From the NCBI RefSeq assembly GCF_039536245.1, contig NZ_BAAAYN010000060.1, positions 2,701 through 46,948 on the forward strand: DNA of 44,248 nt, written 5' to 3'. The translations under genes and the position numbers were made by a program. This DNA is from Cryptosporangium minutisporangium. Its GTDB lineage: Bacteria > Actinomycetota > Actinomycetes > Mycobacteriales > Cryptosporangiaceae. How positions within the stretch are numbered: the first letter of the stretch is position 1; the number at the start of each line of letters is the position of its first letter. A model generated the notes under the pieces. That model had not been told where the DNA came from. It saw nothing but the letters and a program-made list of their open reading frames with translations, and did no database searches. Of the stretch, positions 32,013 through 41,886 are shown one piece after another.

Positions 32013-33191
32013 ATGCCGAGGTTCCCGGGGAGGGCGGTGCTGCTCGACGGCACGCTCGCCGTCCTGACGACGACCGTCGTCGCGGTGGCGATCGCCGCGG
32101 ACATCGGCGACCACCGCACTCCCGGCGTCCTCGCGTACGGGATCGCGGTCGCCCTCGGCGCGGTGCTGCTGGCCCGCCGCCGGTTCCCCCGGCTGGTCCT
32201 GACGGTCAGCGCCGCGCTGCTCATCACCTACTACGTGCGCGACTACCCGCCGATCGGCATGCCGGTGCCGCTGGGCGCCGCGCTCTACTCTGCGGGCGAG
32301 GCGGGTCGCAGCGGGTGGGCGGCCACGATCTCCGTCGGGATGCTGAGCATCTCCACCGTCGCCCGGCTCTTCGACGACGAGGACCCGGCCTACCTGCTCG
32401 GGTACGAGCTGCTGGTCACCGCGACCGCGATGGCCGCCGCGATCGCGCTCGGCGACGGCGTCCGCTCGCGCCGGCTGCTGCGGGCCGAGCAGCGCGAACG
32501 ATCCCGGCGGGAACGGGAGGCCCACGACCGGGAGCTGGCCGGCGCGATCCAGGCCGAGCGCCTGGAGGTCGCCCGGGACGTGCACGACGTCGTCGGCCAC
32601 ACGCTGACCGTGGTGTCGCTCCACACCGACGTGGCGCTGGAAGCGGTCGACGACGATCCGGTCGCGGCCCGCCGGGCGCTGGAGAACGTGCGGACGGCCT
32701 GCGACACCGCGAGCGCGGAGCTGCGGCGCACGCTCGGGATGATCCGTAGCGCGGACGCGCCGGGGGTGGCGGCGCTGCCCGCGCTCGCCGCCGACCTGGG
32801 GCCGGGCGTCACCGTCGACGTACCGGCCGACCTGGGTCCGCTGCCGCCGGTGGTGGAGGCGGCGGTGTTCCGCATCGTCCAGGAAGCGGTGACGAACGCG
32901 CGCAGGCACGCCGGTACCGCGCCGATCACGGTCCGGCTGCGCCCGGCCGGTCCGGACGTCGAGGTCGAGGTGTGCGACGAGGGAGCGCCCGGGGTGGCCG
33001 GGTCGGCCGGCGGTGGGCTCGGCCTGGTGGGGCTGCGCGAACGCGTCGCGCTGCTCGGCGGGCGCACGGAGATCGGGCCTCGCCCGGAGGGCGGCTACCG
33101 GGTCTGGGCCGCGCTGCCGGTGGGCGCTTCCCGGCCCCCTGCGGAGACGCCGCCGATCGAGGCGGCCCGGTTGGTCGAGGAGGCCCGATGA
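32013..33191 (+). CDS. NarL-type sensor histidine kinase
   Basis: A 392-residue membrane kinase. The first about 150 residues contain four to five TM helices (AVLLDGTLAVLTTTVVAVAI, GVLAYGIAVALGAVLL and others) with little extracellular sequence, so it senses in or near the membrane. A coiled-coil-like stretch (RAEQRERSRREREAHDRELA) leads to the HisKA_3 helix ARDVHDVVGHTLTVVSLHTD and the ATPase domain (FRIVQEAVTNARRHA, GGGLGLVGLRERVALLGG). There is no Shine-Dalgarno; the ATG is 6 nt after TACGCT. It is followed by its response regulator 13 bp downstream. Confidence 0.92.
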   Translation: MPRFPGRAVLLDGTLAVLTTTVVAVAIAADIGDHRTPGVLAYGIAVALGAVLLARRRFPRLVLTVSAALLITYYVRDYPPIGMPVPLGAALYSAGEAGRSGWAATISVGMLSISTVARLFDDEDPAYLLGYELLVTATAMAAAIALGDGVRSRRLLRAEQRERSRREREAHDRELAGAIQAERLEVARDVHDVVGHTLTVVSLHTDVALEAVDDDPVAARRALENVRTACDTASAELRRTLGMIRSADAPGVAALPALAADLGPGVTVDVPADLGPLPPVVEAAVFRIVQEAVTNARRHAGTAPITVRLRPAGPDVEVEVCDEGAPGVAGSAGGGLGLVGLRERVALLGGRTEIGPRPEGGYRVWAALPVGASRPPAETPPIEAARLVEEAR

Positions 33192-33204
33192 GCGAGGAGG
33201 CCCG

Positions 33205-33873
33205 GTGACCGGCGTCCGGATCGTTCTGGTCGACGATCAGGACCTGGTTCGCGCGGGCCTGCGTGCGCTGCTCACCCACGACCCGGATCTCGCGGTCGTC
33301 GGCGAGGCCGCCGACGGGGTGTCCGGTGTGGCGCTGGTGCGCCGCCTTCGTCCGGACGTCGTCCTGATGGACGTGCGGATGCCCGGCGTCGACGGCGTCG
33401 AGGCCACCACCCGGATCACCAGCGACGCCGCGCTCGCGGGCGTCCGGGTCGTCATGCTCACGACGTTCGACACCGACGAGCACCTGTTCGACGCGCTGCG
33501 GGCCGGCGCGTCCGGCTTCCTGCTCAAGGACATCCGGCCGGGCCCGCTGCGCGACGCCGTCCGCACGGTCGCCGCCGGTGAGGCGCTGCTGGCGCCCGCG
33601 GTGACGCGGCGGGTGATCGAGGCCGCCGCGCACGGGACGCCCGGAGCGGCGGAGGCCGACCCCCGGCTGGCCGCGCTCACCGGACGGGAGCGGGAGGTGC
33701 TGGCCCAGGTCGGCGCTGGGCGCTCCAACGACGAGGTGGCCGCCGCCCTGTACCTGAGCCCGGCCACCGCGCGGACCTACGTCAGCCGCCTGCTGACCAA
33801 ACTCGACGCTCGCGACCGGGCCCAGCTCGTGGTGCTCGCGTACGAGACCGGGCTGGTCCGGCCCGGTTCCTGA
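33205..33873 (+). CDS. NarL/FixJ family response regulator
   Basis: A 222-residue regulator: receiver domain with the acidic pair in VDDQDLVRAG, phospho-acceptor D56 in VVLMDVRMPG and Lys in FLLKDIRPGP, followed by a LuxR helix-turn-helix (LTGREREVLAQVGAGRSNDE). The GTG start is 4 nt after GAGGAGG, and the gene follows the kinase by 13 bp, so the two form one unit. It may act on the inverted repeat between this operon and the divergent MMPL gene; this is inference. It converges with the GNAT gene with 6 bp between. Confidence 0.93.
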   Translation: MTGVRIVLVDDQDLVRAGLRALLTHDPDLAVVGEAADGVSGVALVRRLRPDVVLMDVRMPGVDGVEATTRITSDAALAGVRVVMLTTFDTDEHLFDALRAGASGFLLKDIRPGPLRDAVRTVAAGEALLAPAVTRRVIEAAAHGTPGAAEADPRLAALTGREREVLAQVGAGRSNDEVAAALYLSPATARTYVSRLLTKLDARDRAQLVVLAYETGLVRPGS

Positions 33874-33879
33874 ACCGGC

Positions 33880-34362
33880 TCAGCCGAGGTCACGCACGTA
33901 CCGGCGGGCCGGTACGGCCACCGTCGTGCCGTCCTCGGTGAACGCGCGGTAGTCGAACGGGCCGGCGTCGCGCCAGCCGGACCGCTCGTAGAACCGGCGG
34001 GCGCGGAGGTTGCCGTCCACGACGGCGAGCCACGCCCGCCGGTGGGCGGCTCCGATCACGGTCTCGGCGTGGCGCAGCAGCGCGGTGGCGACGCCGCTGC
34101 CGCGCGCCGCGTCCGCCACGTAGAGCTGCTCCAACTCGTCCCCGTAGACGACCGTGAAGCCGACGACCTCGTCCTTCACCTCCGCCACCGTCGTCACGTC
34201 CAGCCGGATCGGAACCCGGCGGACCAGGTCCTCGAACGTCCGGTGGGCCAGCAGCGCGTCCGGAACGCGTCCGAGGTGCGCGTCCGCCCAGCCGAGGTGC
34301 CAGACCTCGGCGATCGCACGCACGTCGGCGTCGGTCGCCGGACGCAGCACCGCGTCGCTCAT
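33880..34362 (-). CDS. GNAT family N-acetyltransferase
   Basis: A 160-residue acetyltransferase. The acetyl-CoA loop is ARGSGVATALLRHAE, preceded by strand LEQLYVADAA and followed by AWLAVVDGNLRARRFYERSG, all family hallmarks. The ATG overlaps the stop of the DUF3291 gene (ATGA), indicating co-translation. The N-terminus (LRPATDADVRAIAEVWHLGW) is standard for the fold. Acceptor unknown: small amines, antibiotics or protein N-termini are all possible. Confidence 0.88.
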   Translation of the reverse strand: MSDAVLRPATDADVRAIAEVWHLGWADAHLGRVPDALLAHRTFEDLVRRVPIRLDVTTVAEVKDEVVGFTVVYGDELEQLYVADAARGSGVATALLRHAETVIGAAHRRAWLAVVDGNLRARRFYERSGWRDAGPFDYRAFTEDGTTVAVPARRYVRDLG

Positions 34363-34883
34363 GCCGGGCACAGCCAGTCGTCGTGGCCGGGATCCGGCGC
34401 GCCCGTCGCCCCACCCGCGGTGGACTCCGGCGGCGGGAACGACGCGCGGAGCGTGAACGCGGTCGGCGTCGGCCCGTGCAGGCGCAGGTGGCGGATCCGC
34501 GCCTCGGCGTTCGCGGTGGTCGGCCGCTCCCCGACAGGCACCCACCACAGCGCCGTGTAGGCCTCGCTGATGCGCTCGAACCATTCCCGGCGGCGACGCA
34601 GCACCGCGCGGTGCAGCTCGCCGAACGTGAACGCGGCGAGCGAATCCAGCGAGTCCCAGGTCGACATGTTCACGATGACGCCCGCGCTGTCGGCGGCGTC
34701 CCACTCGAACGCCCGGATCGCGGTCGCGTCACCGTCCTCGGTGGCCAGCCGCCACCGGAAGCCGGGGGCCGCGTCGGCGGCGGCGTTGACCGGCTCCAGC
34801 GCGGCCACGAAGTCCGCGAGCGCCGGGTCGTCCAGTGGAGCCCGCAACCGACCGATGTTCACCTGCGCCAATTCCCACGCCAT
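34359..34883 (-). CDS. DUF3291 domain protein
   Basis: A 174-residue protein with the DUF3291 pattern: MAWELAQVNIGRLRAPLDDP, APGFRWRLATEDGDA, VNMSTWDSLDSLAAFTF and WWVPVGERPTTANAEARI. The family has a ferredoxin-like/monooxygenase-like (ABM-type) appearance and no assigned reaction. The ATG is 6 nt after TACGGT (34895-34890) without a ribosome binding site. Its stop overlaps the GNAT start, so the two act together or are simply co-expressed. Confidence 0.85.
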   Translation of the reverse strand: MAWELAQVNIGRLRAPLDDPALADFVAALEPVNAAADAAPGFRWRLATEDGDATAIRAFEWDAADSAGVIVNMSTWDSLDSLAAFTFGELHRAVLRRRREWFERISEAYTALWWVPVGERPTTANAEARIRHLRLHGPTPTAFTLRASFPPPESTAGGATGAPDPGHDDWLCPA

Positions 34884-34923
34884 GCCCGCACCGTACCGGG
34901 GCGGCGCACGGCCCCGAGTCGCG

Positions 34924-35532
34924 TCAGCGCACCAGCGTTCCGTCGAGGAAGGCGTCGACCGCGGTGGTGATGCTGGTCTCCACCTCGGCGGGCGTCGGAC
35001 GGGACGGCGAGTTCGTCAGCAGCCGCATCTGCGGATCGCCGAGCATCGCCTGGTACAGCTGCGCGCCCGCGGCCCGGGCGTCCTGCACCCGAATGACCCC
35101 GGCGTCGTGCGCGGCCTGCAGGTATCGGCCGAGCACCGCCTGGCCGGACGCCGGACCGTGCTCGAAGAACGTCTGCCCGACCCCGGGAATGCGCTCGGCC
35201 TCGGACGTGACGAGGCGGTGCAGCGAGATCCCGCTCGGGTCGAGTACCACGGTGGCGACGAGCCGTCCCAGGGTGACGAGCGAGCCCCGGACGTCCGGGT
35301 CGGTCGGGGTGAACGCGCGCAGCGGCGCGGACTTCTCGTCCAGCAACGCTTCGACGGCCGACCGGAACAGCGCGGACTTGCCGGTGAAGTGCCGGTACAG
35401 TGTCGACTTCGAGCCGCCCACGACGTGCCGGACGTCCTCCATCGACACGCCCTCGTAACCGCGTGCGAGGAACAGCACACCCGCGGCGTGCATGATCACG
35501 GCACGCCGGTCCGTTCCAGGCTTCGTCGGCAT
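34924..35532 (-). CDS. TetR family transcriptional regulator
   Basis: A 202-residue TetR regulator with helix-turn-helix VSMEDVRHVVGGSKSTLYRH and a C-terminal domain of the TetR_C_11/AefR-like kind (LGRLVATVVLDPSGISLHRL). I chose ATG 35532; GTG at 35550 would add six residues (MRDHGC) without a better signal. It follows the luciferase-like gene by 36 bp on the same strand, so it may be co-transcribed with it or regulate it. No clear palindrome is seen in the short gap. Confidence 0.85.
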   Translation of the reverse strand: MPTKPGTDRRAVIMHAAGVLFLARGYEGVSMEDVRHVVGGSKSTLYRHFTGKSALFRSAVEALLDEKSAPLRAFTPTDPDVRGSLVTLGRLVATVVLDPSGISLHRLVTSEAERIPGVGQTFFEHGPASGQAVLGRYLQAAHDAGVIRVQDARAAGAQLYQAMLGDPQMRLLTNSPSRPTPAEVETSITTAVDAFLDGTLVR

Positions 35533-35568
35533 GCACCCATGATCCCGCACGGTGCTGAGGCGGCGACC

Positions 35569-36600
35569 TCAGGCGGTGCGGAGCCACCCGCTGACACCCG
35601 GCAGGACGTCCGCGGCGAGACGGTGGATGGACTCCAGCGTCCGCTGCCGGTCCCCTGCCGCCTCGACCGCCAGCAGCAGGCGTCCGGCGCCGGTGACCTC
35701 GGCCGACCGGCGCAGCCGTTCGACGCAGAGGTCGGCATCGCCGACCGGGTGCAGGTCGAGCAGCCGGTCGGCGTAGGCGACCGGATCGGTGCGGCCGACG
35801 CTGCCGTCGATCCGGACGTACTCCGCGGTGCGCGCGAGCCAGGCCAGCAGCGCCGGGCGCACGGCCGCGCGGGCCTGCTCGACCGTCTCCCCGACGTACG
35901 CCAGGTGGGCGACGGCGGGGCCCGGCACGGCGGCTCCGAACGCCGCGGCGTACCGGTCGAGCAGCACCCGGTGCTCGGCCGGCGCCGCGTGCATGCCGAG
36001 CAGCAGCGGGAGGCCCCGCGCGGCGGCCAGGTCGACGGTGGCCGGCGAGGTCGCTGCGATCCGGACTCGCGGCGGACGGGTCGGCCGGGGCACCACCCGC
36101 ACCGGCCGGAACCGGTGGTGCGGCCCGTCGGCGCCGACGGTGGCCGCGCCGGAGAGCCAGCGCAGCAGCACGTCGACCGAGTCCGGGAAACCGTCGGTGA
36201 ACCGGGGCAGCCCGGTGCCGAACACCTCCAGGTCGACCCACGGTCCACCCCGGCCGATCCCCAGCTCGAACCGGTCGTCGGCGACCGCGGCCAACAGTGC
36301 GGCCTCCTCGGCGAGCGCGACCGGGTGGCGGGCCGGGAGGACCGCGGCGGCGGTGCCGACCGTGATCCGGCGGGTGCGGCCGAGGACGTACGACGCCAGC
36401 GCGACCGCGGACGGGCAGGCGCCGTACGTCAGGAAGTGGTGTTCGGCGAGCCAGACGCCGTCGAACCCCGCTTCCTCCGCGGCGACCGCGTAGTCGACGG
36501 TGTTCCGCAGCGCCTGCCCGTGGTCGTCGCCGCGCGCGTCCCCGTGCGCGTCGTCGACGACCCCGGCGAGCAGGAACAGGTCGACGGCGGGTGCGATCAC
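35569..36600 (-). CDS. LLM class flavin-dependent oxidoreductase (luciferase-like, possibly F420-dependent)
   Basis: A 343-residue TIM-barrel protein of the bacterial luciferase superfamily. Family segments are AEEAGFDGVWLAEHHFLTYG, VGTAAAVLPARHPVALAEEA and FELGIGRGGPWVDLEVFGTG. The cofactor may be FMN or F420; in actinomycetes F420 is common, but the sequence alone does not decide. The GTG start has no Shine-Dalgarno and is 7 nt after TATTCA (36613-36608), so it is probably leaderless. It lies 22 bp after the acyl-CoA ligase on the same strand, yet the TATTCA box suggests its own promoter too. Substrate unknown. Confidence 0.87.
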   Translation of the reverse strand: MIAPAVDLFLLAGVVDDAHGDARGDDHGQALRNTVDYAVAAEEAGFDGVWLAEHHFLTYGACPSAVALASYVLGRTRRITVGTAAAVLPARHPVALAEEAALLAAVADDRFELGIGRGGPWVDLEVFGTGLPRFTDGFPDSVDVLLRWLSGAATVGADGPHHRFRPVRVVPRPTRPPRVRIAATSPATVDLAAARGLPLLLGMHAAPAEHRVLLDRYAAAFGAAVPGPAVAHLAYVGETVEQARAAVRPALLAWLARTAEYVRIDGSVGRTDPVAYADRLLDLHPVGDADLCVERLRRSAEVTGAGRLLLAVEAAGDRQRTLESIHRLAADVLPGVSGWLRTA

Positions 36601-36622
36601 CTGCAGATGAATATCACGTTCA

Positions 36623-38488
<1,866 letters not shown>

Positions 38489-38544
38489 GCCTGGCTCCTC
38501 GCTGAATCACCGCGCAGGTCGGGGCGTGCTCGCCACCGGCCGCC

Positions 38545-38580
38545 GTAACTTACGACGCGTAAGTTACCGGTCGTTAAGTA
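38545..38580. promoter_or_regulatory. TetR operator between FadD-like and TetR genes
   Basis: Perfect 10-bp arms GTAACTTACG (38545-38554) and CGTAAGTTAC (38558-38567) with a 3-nt spacer. A further half site, CGTTAAGTA, follows at 38572-38580. It occupies the divergent promoter region. Confidence 0.85.
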
Positions 38581-38615
38581 GGCTGGGAAGCGCTTCGGCG
38601 AGAAAGGCGGCGACC

Positions 38616-39233
38616 GTGGCCGAGGGCGAACCACCCCGCCGACGACGCATGACCCGGACGGCCCGCGAGCAGCAACTGCTCGACGTCGCCGAGGAACTGT
38701 TCCTCGGCGCGGGCTACGAGCGGACCTCGATCGAGGACATCGCGCGGGCAGCCGGCATCACCCGGCCGGTCGTCTACGAGCATTACGGCAGCAAGGAAGG
38801 CATCTACCTGGCCTGCGTCCGGCGGGCGCGGGTGCCGCTGAACGAGGCGCTGCACGCCGCGTTCGAGAGCAGCGACGACCCGGTGGAGCAGTTCACCCGG
38901 GGCCTCGACGCGTACTACGCGCTGCTCGAGCGGGACGCGAACCGATGGCGGCTGCTGTTCAGCCCGAACGGCGTACTCACCGGGCCGCTCGCCGACGACC
39001 TGCTCCGCGAGCGGTTCCGGACCGCGAACCTGATCGCGGATCTCGTCGAGACGCACCTGCCGCACGTCGACCCGCAGCGGATCGACGCCTTCGCGCACGC
39101 GATCTCCGGCGGCGTCGAGCAGCTCGGACGGTGGTGGCTCGCGCATCCGGAGGTCGAGCGGGCGCAGGTCGTCGAGTACCAGGTCGCGTTCTTCATCCCG
39201 GCGTTCGAGGCGATGCGGTCCGCGCGGCCCTAG
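38616..39233 (+). CDS. TetR family transcriptional regulator of the acyl-CoA ligase gene
   Basis: A 205-residue TetR protein with helix-turn-helix TSIEDIARAAGITRPVVYEH (a canonical YEHYGSKEG follows) and a C-terminal domain with YYALLERDANRWRLLFSPNG. The GTG start is preceded by AAAGGCGG; an ATG frame from 38526 runs through the operator and was rejected. Divergent from the FadD-like gene with a strong palindrome between, so autoregulation plus control of fatty acid activation is likely. It converges with the SDR gene at a hairpin. Confidence 0.87.
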   Translation: MAEGEPPRRRRMTRTAREQQLLDVAEELFLGAGYERTSIEDIARAAGITRPVVYEHYGSKEGIYLACVRRARVPLNEALHAAFESSDDPVEQFTRGLDAYYALLERDANRWRLLFSPNGVLTGPLADDLLRERFRTANLIADLVETHLPHVDPQRIDAFAHAISGGVEQLGRWWLAHPEVERAQVVEYQVAFFIPAFEAMRSARP

Positions 39234-39246
39234 GCGGCGTGGTCCA

Positions 39247-39295
39247 GGCGTTGCACACCTCTGATCCCGTATAACGGCTCGAAGCGTGCAACGCC
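39247..39295. terminator. Hairpin between convergent TetR and SDR genes
   Basis: Perfect 10-bp arms GGCGTTGCAC (39247-39256) and GTGCAACGCC (39286-39295) around a 29-nt partly pairing loop containing GTATAACGG. It lies in the 76-bp gap between converging genes. Sequence resembles the hairpin at 40818-40863. Confidence 0.65.
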
Positions 39296-39309
39296 CAGGG
39301 CGCGGACGG

Positions 39310-40170
39310 TCAGCCGGGCGCGTTGGCCGTGGTGACCGGGAGAAGCGCGCCGGCGTCGACCCTGAGCTGCTGGCCGGTCACGTACCGGGCCGCGTCGGAC
39401 GCCAGGTAGAGCACCGCCTCGCTGATGTCGACCGGGTCGAGCGTGTTGACCGGCAGCTTGTGCATCGAGCCGAACGCGGGCTCGGCGTCCTCCCGGGTGG
39501 GGTTCTCCAGATCCGGCCGGAAGACCCGGTACATCATGTCGTTGAGCAGCATCGGCGTCGCGATGTTGCCCGGGTGCACGGCGTTGACCCGGATCGACAG
39601 CGGCGCGAGCTGCAGCGCCAGGTCGTGCACGAGGCGGGCCACCGCCCGCTTGGCGTGGGCGTAACCCGCACCGCCGGGGCCGGCCGAGTCCACGGCACCG
39701 GGCATGAACGCCGCCATCGAGCCGGTGACGACGATCGAGGCACCCGCCCCGAGGTGCGGGAACGCCGCCTCCAGCGTGTTGATCACCCCGACCAGATTGG
39801 TCGAGACCGTGTCGAACCAGCCGATCGCCGGCACCGAGTTGCCGATCGGGCTGATCCCCGCGTTCGCGACCACGACGTCCAGGTGCCCTAACTCGGCGAC
39901 GCCGGCCTGGACCGCGGCCGCCAGCTGCGCGCGCTCCCGCACATCCGCGACCCGGGTCACCACGCGGCGGTCGAGCGCCTCCACCAGCCGGGCGGTCTCG
40001 ACGAGATCCGCTTCGGTGGCCATCGCGTAGGGCACCGAGTCGATCTGCGCGCAGACGTCGACCGCGAGGACGTCCGCGCCCTCCTGCGCCAGCCGCACGG
40101 CGTGGCTGCGGCCCTGTCCGCGCGCAGCGCCCGTCACGAAGGCGACTTTGCCTTCCATTCTCCCGGCCAT
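39310..40170 (-). CDS. SDR family oxidoreductase, mycofactocin-coupled type
   Basis: A 286-residue short-chain dehydrogenase. The nucleotide motif TGAARGQGRSHAVRLAQEGA and the acidic ending LAVDVC match the group of SDRs associated with mycofactocin, whose NAD is tightly held. The active site is S in VVTGSMAAF, Y170 and K174 (YAHAKRAV). The late segment YVTGQQLRVDAGALLP is standard. The ATG follows GAGGAG. It is divergent from the third TetR gene with a palindromic site between them. No mycofactocin biosynthesis gene is in this window, so the redox partner is inferred from family only. Substrate is probably an alcohol. Confidence 0.9.
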   Translation of the reverse strand: MAGRMEGKVAFVTGAARGQGRSHAVRLAQEGADVLAVDVCAQIDSVPYAMATEADLVETARLVEALDRRVVTRVADVRERAQLAAAVQAGVAELGHLDVVVANAGISPIGNSVPAIGWFDTVSTNLVGVINTLEAAFPHLGAGASIVVTGSMAAFMPGAVDSAGPGGAGYAHAKRAVARLVHDLALQLAPLSIRVNAVHPGNIATPMLLNDMMYRVFRPDLENPTREDAEPAFGSMHKLPVNTLDPVDISEAVLYLASDAARYVTGQQLRVDAGALLPVTTANAPG

Positions 40171-40192
40171 CTCGCTGCTCCTCTACCGGTTA

Positions 40193-40243
40193 CCGACCAT
40201 TCTGGTCGGCAAAGCTACCGCAATGGTCGGACCTCCGTAAGAT
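40193..40243. promoter_or_regulatory. Operator and promoter between SDR and TetR genes
   Basis: CCGACCA (40193-40199), 3 nt, TGGTCGG (40203-40209) is a perfect 7-bp dyad. A third half site TGGTCGG lies at 40224-40230, exactly 21 bp (two turns) on. TAAGAT (40238-40243) is a -10-like box 6 nt before the TetR start. Confidence 0.7.
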
Positions 40244-40249
40244 GAAGAA

Positions 40250-40801
40250 GTGGCGAGAGTTTTCCGGCAGCAGATCGACGAAGGCATCCTCAATCGGGCG
40301 GCGACGCTGTTCGCGCGCTACGGCTACGCGCAGACCTCGGTGCAGGCGATCGCGGACGCCGTCGGCATGTCCAAGGCCGGACTCCTGCACTACTTCCCGA
40401 CGAAGGACGCGCTGCGGGATGCCGTCGTCGCGCACAGTGCTGCGCTCGCCGCCGAGGTACTGGACGCCGTCGCCGGCGAACCGATGGGGCCGGCTCGGGA
40501 CCGGCGGGTGATCGAGACGCTCGTCGACCAGGCCCTCGCTCGGCCGGGCATGGTGTCGTACCTGGTCAGCGCGACGTCGACCGGGTCGGCCGAGCCGCTG
40601 GAGCCGGGCCACGAGCGGATCGGCCGGACGGTGTTCGAGGCGTTCGGGGTCGACGCCGACGCTGAGCCCGAGCGGGCGATCCGCGTCCTGGGTGCGGTCG
40701 GGGCGCTTTCGATGACCGTGCTGGCAGCGCACCGCGCCGGCAAGGCGGTGGCGTGGCGGCCGTACGTGGTGGCCACGAGCTTCGACGCGCTGGGTCACTG
40801 A
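40250..40801 (+). CDS. TetR family transcriptional regulator of the SDR gene
   Basis: A 183-residue TetR protein: helix-turn-helix TSVQAIADAVGMSKAGLLHY followed by FPTKDALRD, then a ligand domain (LVDQALARPGMVSYLVSATS). The GTG start has no Shine-Dalgarno and lies 6 nt after TAAGAT, so it is likely leaderless; an overlapping ATG at 40242 is in another frame. Divergent from the SDR gene with a dyad and an extra half site between, it probably represses both genes. It converges with the DUF6282 gene at a strong hairpin. Confidence 0.87.
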   Translation: MARVFRQQIDEGILNRAATLFARYGYAQTSVQAIADAVGMSKAGLLHYFPTKDALRDAVVAHSAALAAEVLDAVAGEPMGPARDRRVIETLVDQALARPGMVSYLVSATSTGSAEPLEPGHERIGRTVFEAFGVDADAEPERAIRVLGAVGALSMTVLAAHRAGKAVAWRPYVVATSFDALGH

Positions 40802-40817
40802 TCGCGACGTCGCTCGG

Positions 40818-40863
40818 GCGTTGTGCACTTCGGCAACCTATGACCGGCCGAAGTGCACAACGC
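40818..40863. terminator. Hairpin overlapping the end of the convergent DUF6282 gene
   Basis: Perfect 17-bp arms GCGTTGTGCACTTCGGC (40818-40834) and complement (40847-40863) with a 12-nt loop. The minus-strand hydrolase gene ends at 40838, so one arm encodes its last residues (SVVHFG). It is 16 nt after the TetR stop. It is related in sequence to the hairpin at 39247-39295. Confidence 0.85.
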
Positions 40864-41794
40864 TACCCGCGCCGGAGGGCGGGCCCACCAGGCGGCGGGA
40901 GTTGTCGACGGCCATCGTGTGGACCTCGTCCTCGGTGAAGCCGTTCGCCAGCAGTTGGTCGGCCAGCAGCGCCAGACCGTCCTCGACCGGCGGGTTGAAC
41001 GGCTGGCCGAGGTCGCTGGAGAGCACCGAGTGCTCCGGGCCGACCGCACGGATGTGCGCGAAGAACGTCTCCCACGCCACCTTGCCGGTGTAGGGGGTGG
41101 TGAAGCACCGCTCCATCAGCGCGCCGCGGGCGGCGAGACGTCGCTGCACCTCGACCGGCACCCGCTGGGACGTGAACTCGGGGTGGGTGACGACGATCCG
41201 CCGCACCCCGGCGTCGACCGCGGCGTCCACCGTCGCGACGATCTCGTCTCCGGACAGGTGCCCGGTGGCCAGCACCATGTCGTGCTTCGCGACCAGCGAC
41301 AGCACGTCGCGCAGCGCGGGCACCACCCGGCCGTCGTCGTCCACCACCGCGATGGCCGGCGCCAGGATCCCGGCCTCGGCCAGCTCGTCCTGGACCTGCG
41401 CCCACATCGGCGGCGCCGCACCGGCCGGTGCCTGCGCTCGGCTCGCCCGCTGGTTGGCGCAGTCGACGGTGGGCAGCCAGACGATCCGCGCGCCCTGACG
41501 TCCGGCGACCTCGACCGCGACCGGGTTGAGGCCACCGACCGACGCGTTGAGGGTGATCGCACCCAGCGTACTCACCGCCGGGACGACACCCCGGACCACC
41601 TGCGCGCGCTCGGCGGTCGGGGCGTAGTGGGACTTGAGCACGACGCCGGCCAGACCGACCTCCGCCAGGCGCCGGGCCAGGCCGACGTCGTCGATGCGGC
41701 GTTCCATGATGTCCGGCGCGACGTGGACGTGGGTGTCGTACGCACCCCGGACGAGGTGCCGCGCCAACGGGCTGGGGACGGGGTGCTCGGCCAT
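40838..41794 (-). CDS. DUF6282-type amidohydrolase-like protein
   Basis: A 318-residue TIM-barrel metal-dependent hydrolase relative. YDTHVHVAPDIMERR (about residues 19-33) carries the HxH metal motif. Further candidate ligands are in LKSHYAPTAERA, LATGHLSGDE, IVVTHPEFTSQR and LSSDLGQPFNPP. This pattern is that of the DUF6282 family, of unknown reaction. The ATG (MAEHPVPSP) was chosen because the conserved region begins soon after; longer in-frame extension has no start signal, and the ribosome binding site is weak. The last residues are encoded by one arm of a terminator hairpin. It diverges from the membrane protein gene. Substrate unknown. Confidence 0.8.
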   Translation of the reverse strand: MAEHPVPSPLARHLVRGAYDTHVHVAPDIMERRIDDVGLARRLAEVGLAGVVLKSHYAPTAERAQVVRGVVPAVSTLGAITLNASVGGLNPVAVEVAGRQGARIVWLPTVDCANQRASRAQAPAGAAPPMWAQVQDELAEAGILAPAIAVVDDDGRVVPALRDVLSLVAKHDMVLATGHLSGDEIVATVDAAVDAGVRRIVVTHPEFTSQRVPVEVQRRLAARGALMERCFTTPYTGKVAWETFFAHIRAVGPEHSVLSSDLGQPFNPPVEDGLALLADQLLANGFTEDEVHTMAVDNSRRLVGPPSGAGSVVHFGRS

Positions 41795-41886
41795 GAGGCC
41801 CACTCTGCCCCCCGCGACCGGGCTCCCGCCTGCGAGATGGCACACCGGTGCTCCCGGTGGTGGACGCCGTGCGGTAGGACGGTGCC

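Noticed and set aside
29711-32749. About 1000-codon frame opposite the MMPL gene
   Set aside because: Low-complexity antisense translation of the MMPL gene, running out of frame into the kinase gene.
39310-40170. Local mycofactocin biosynthesis locus
   Set aside because: Only an SDR of the associated type is present; no mftA-F-like gene is seen in the window.
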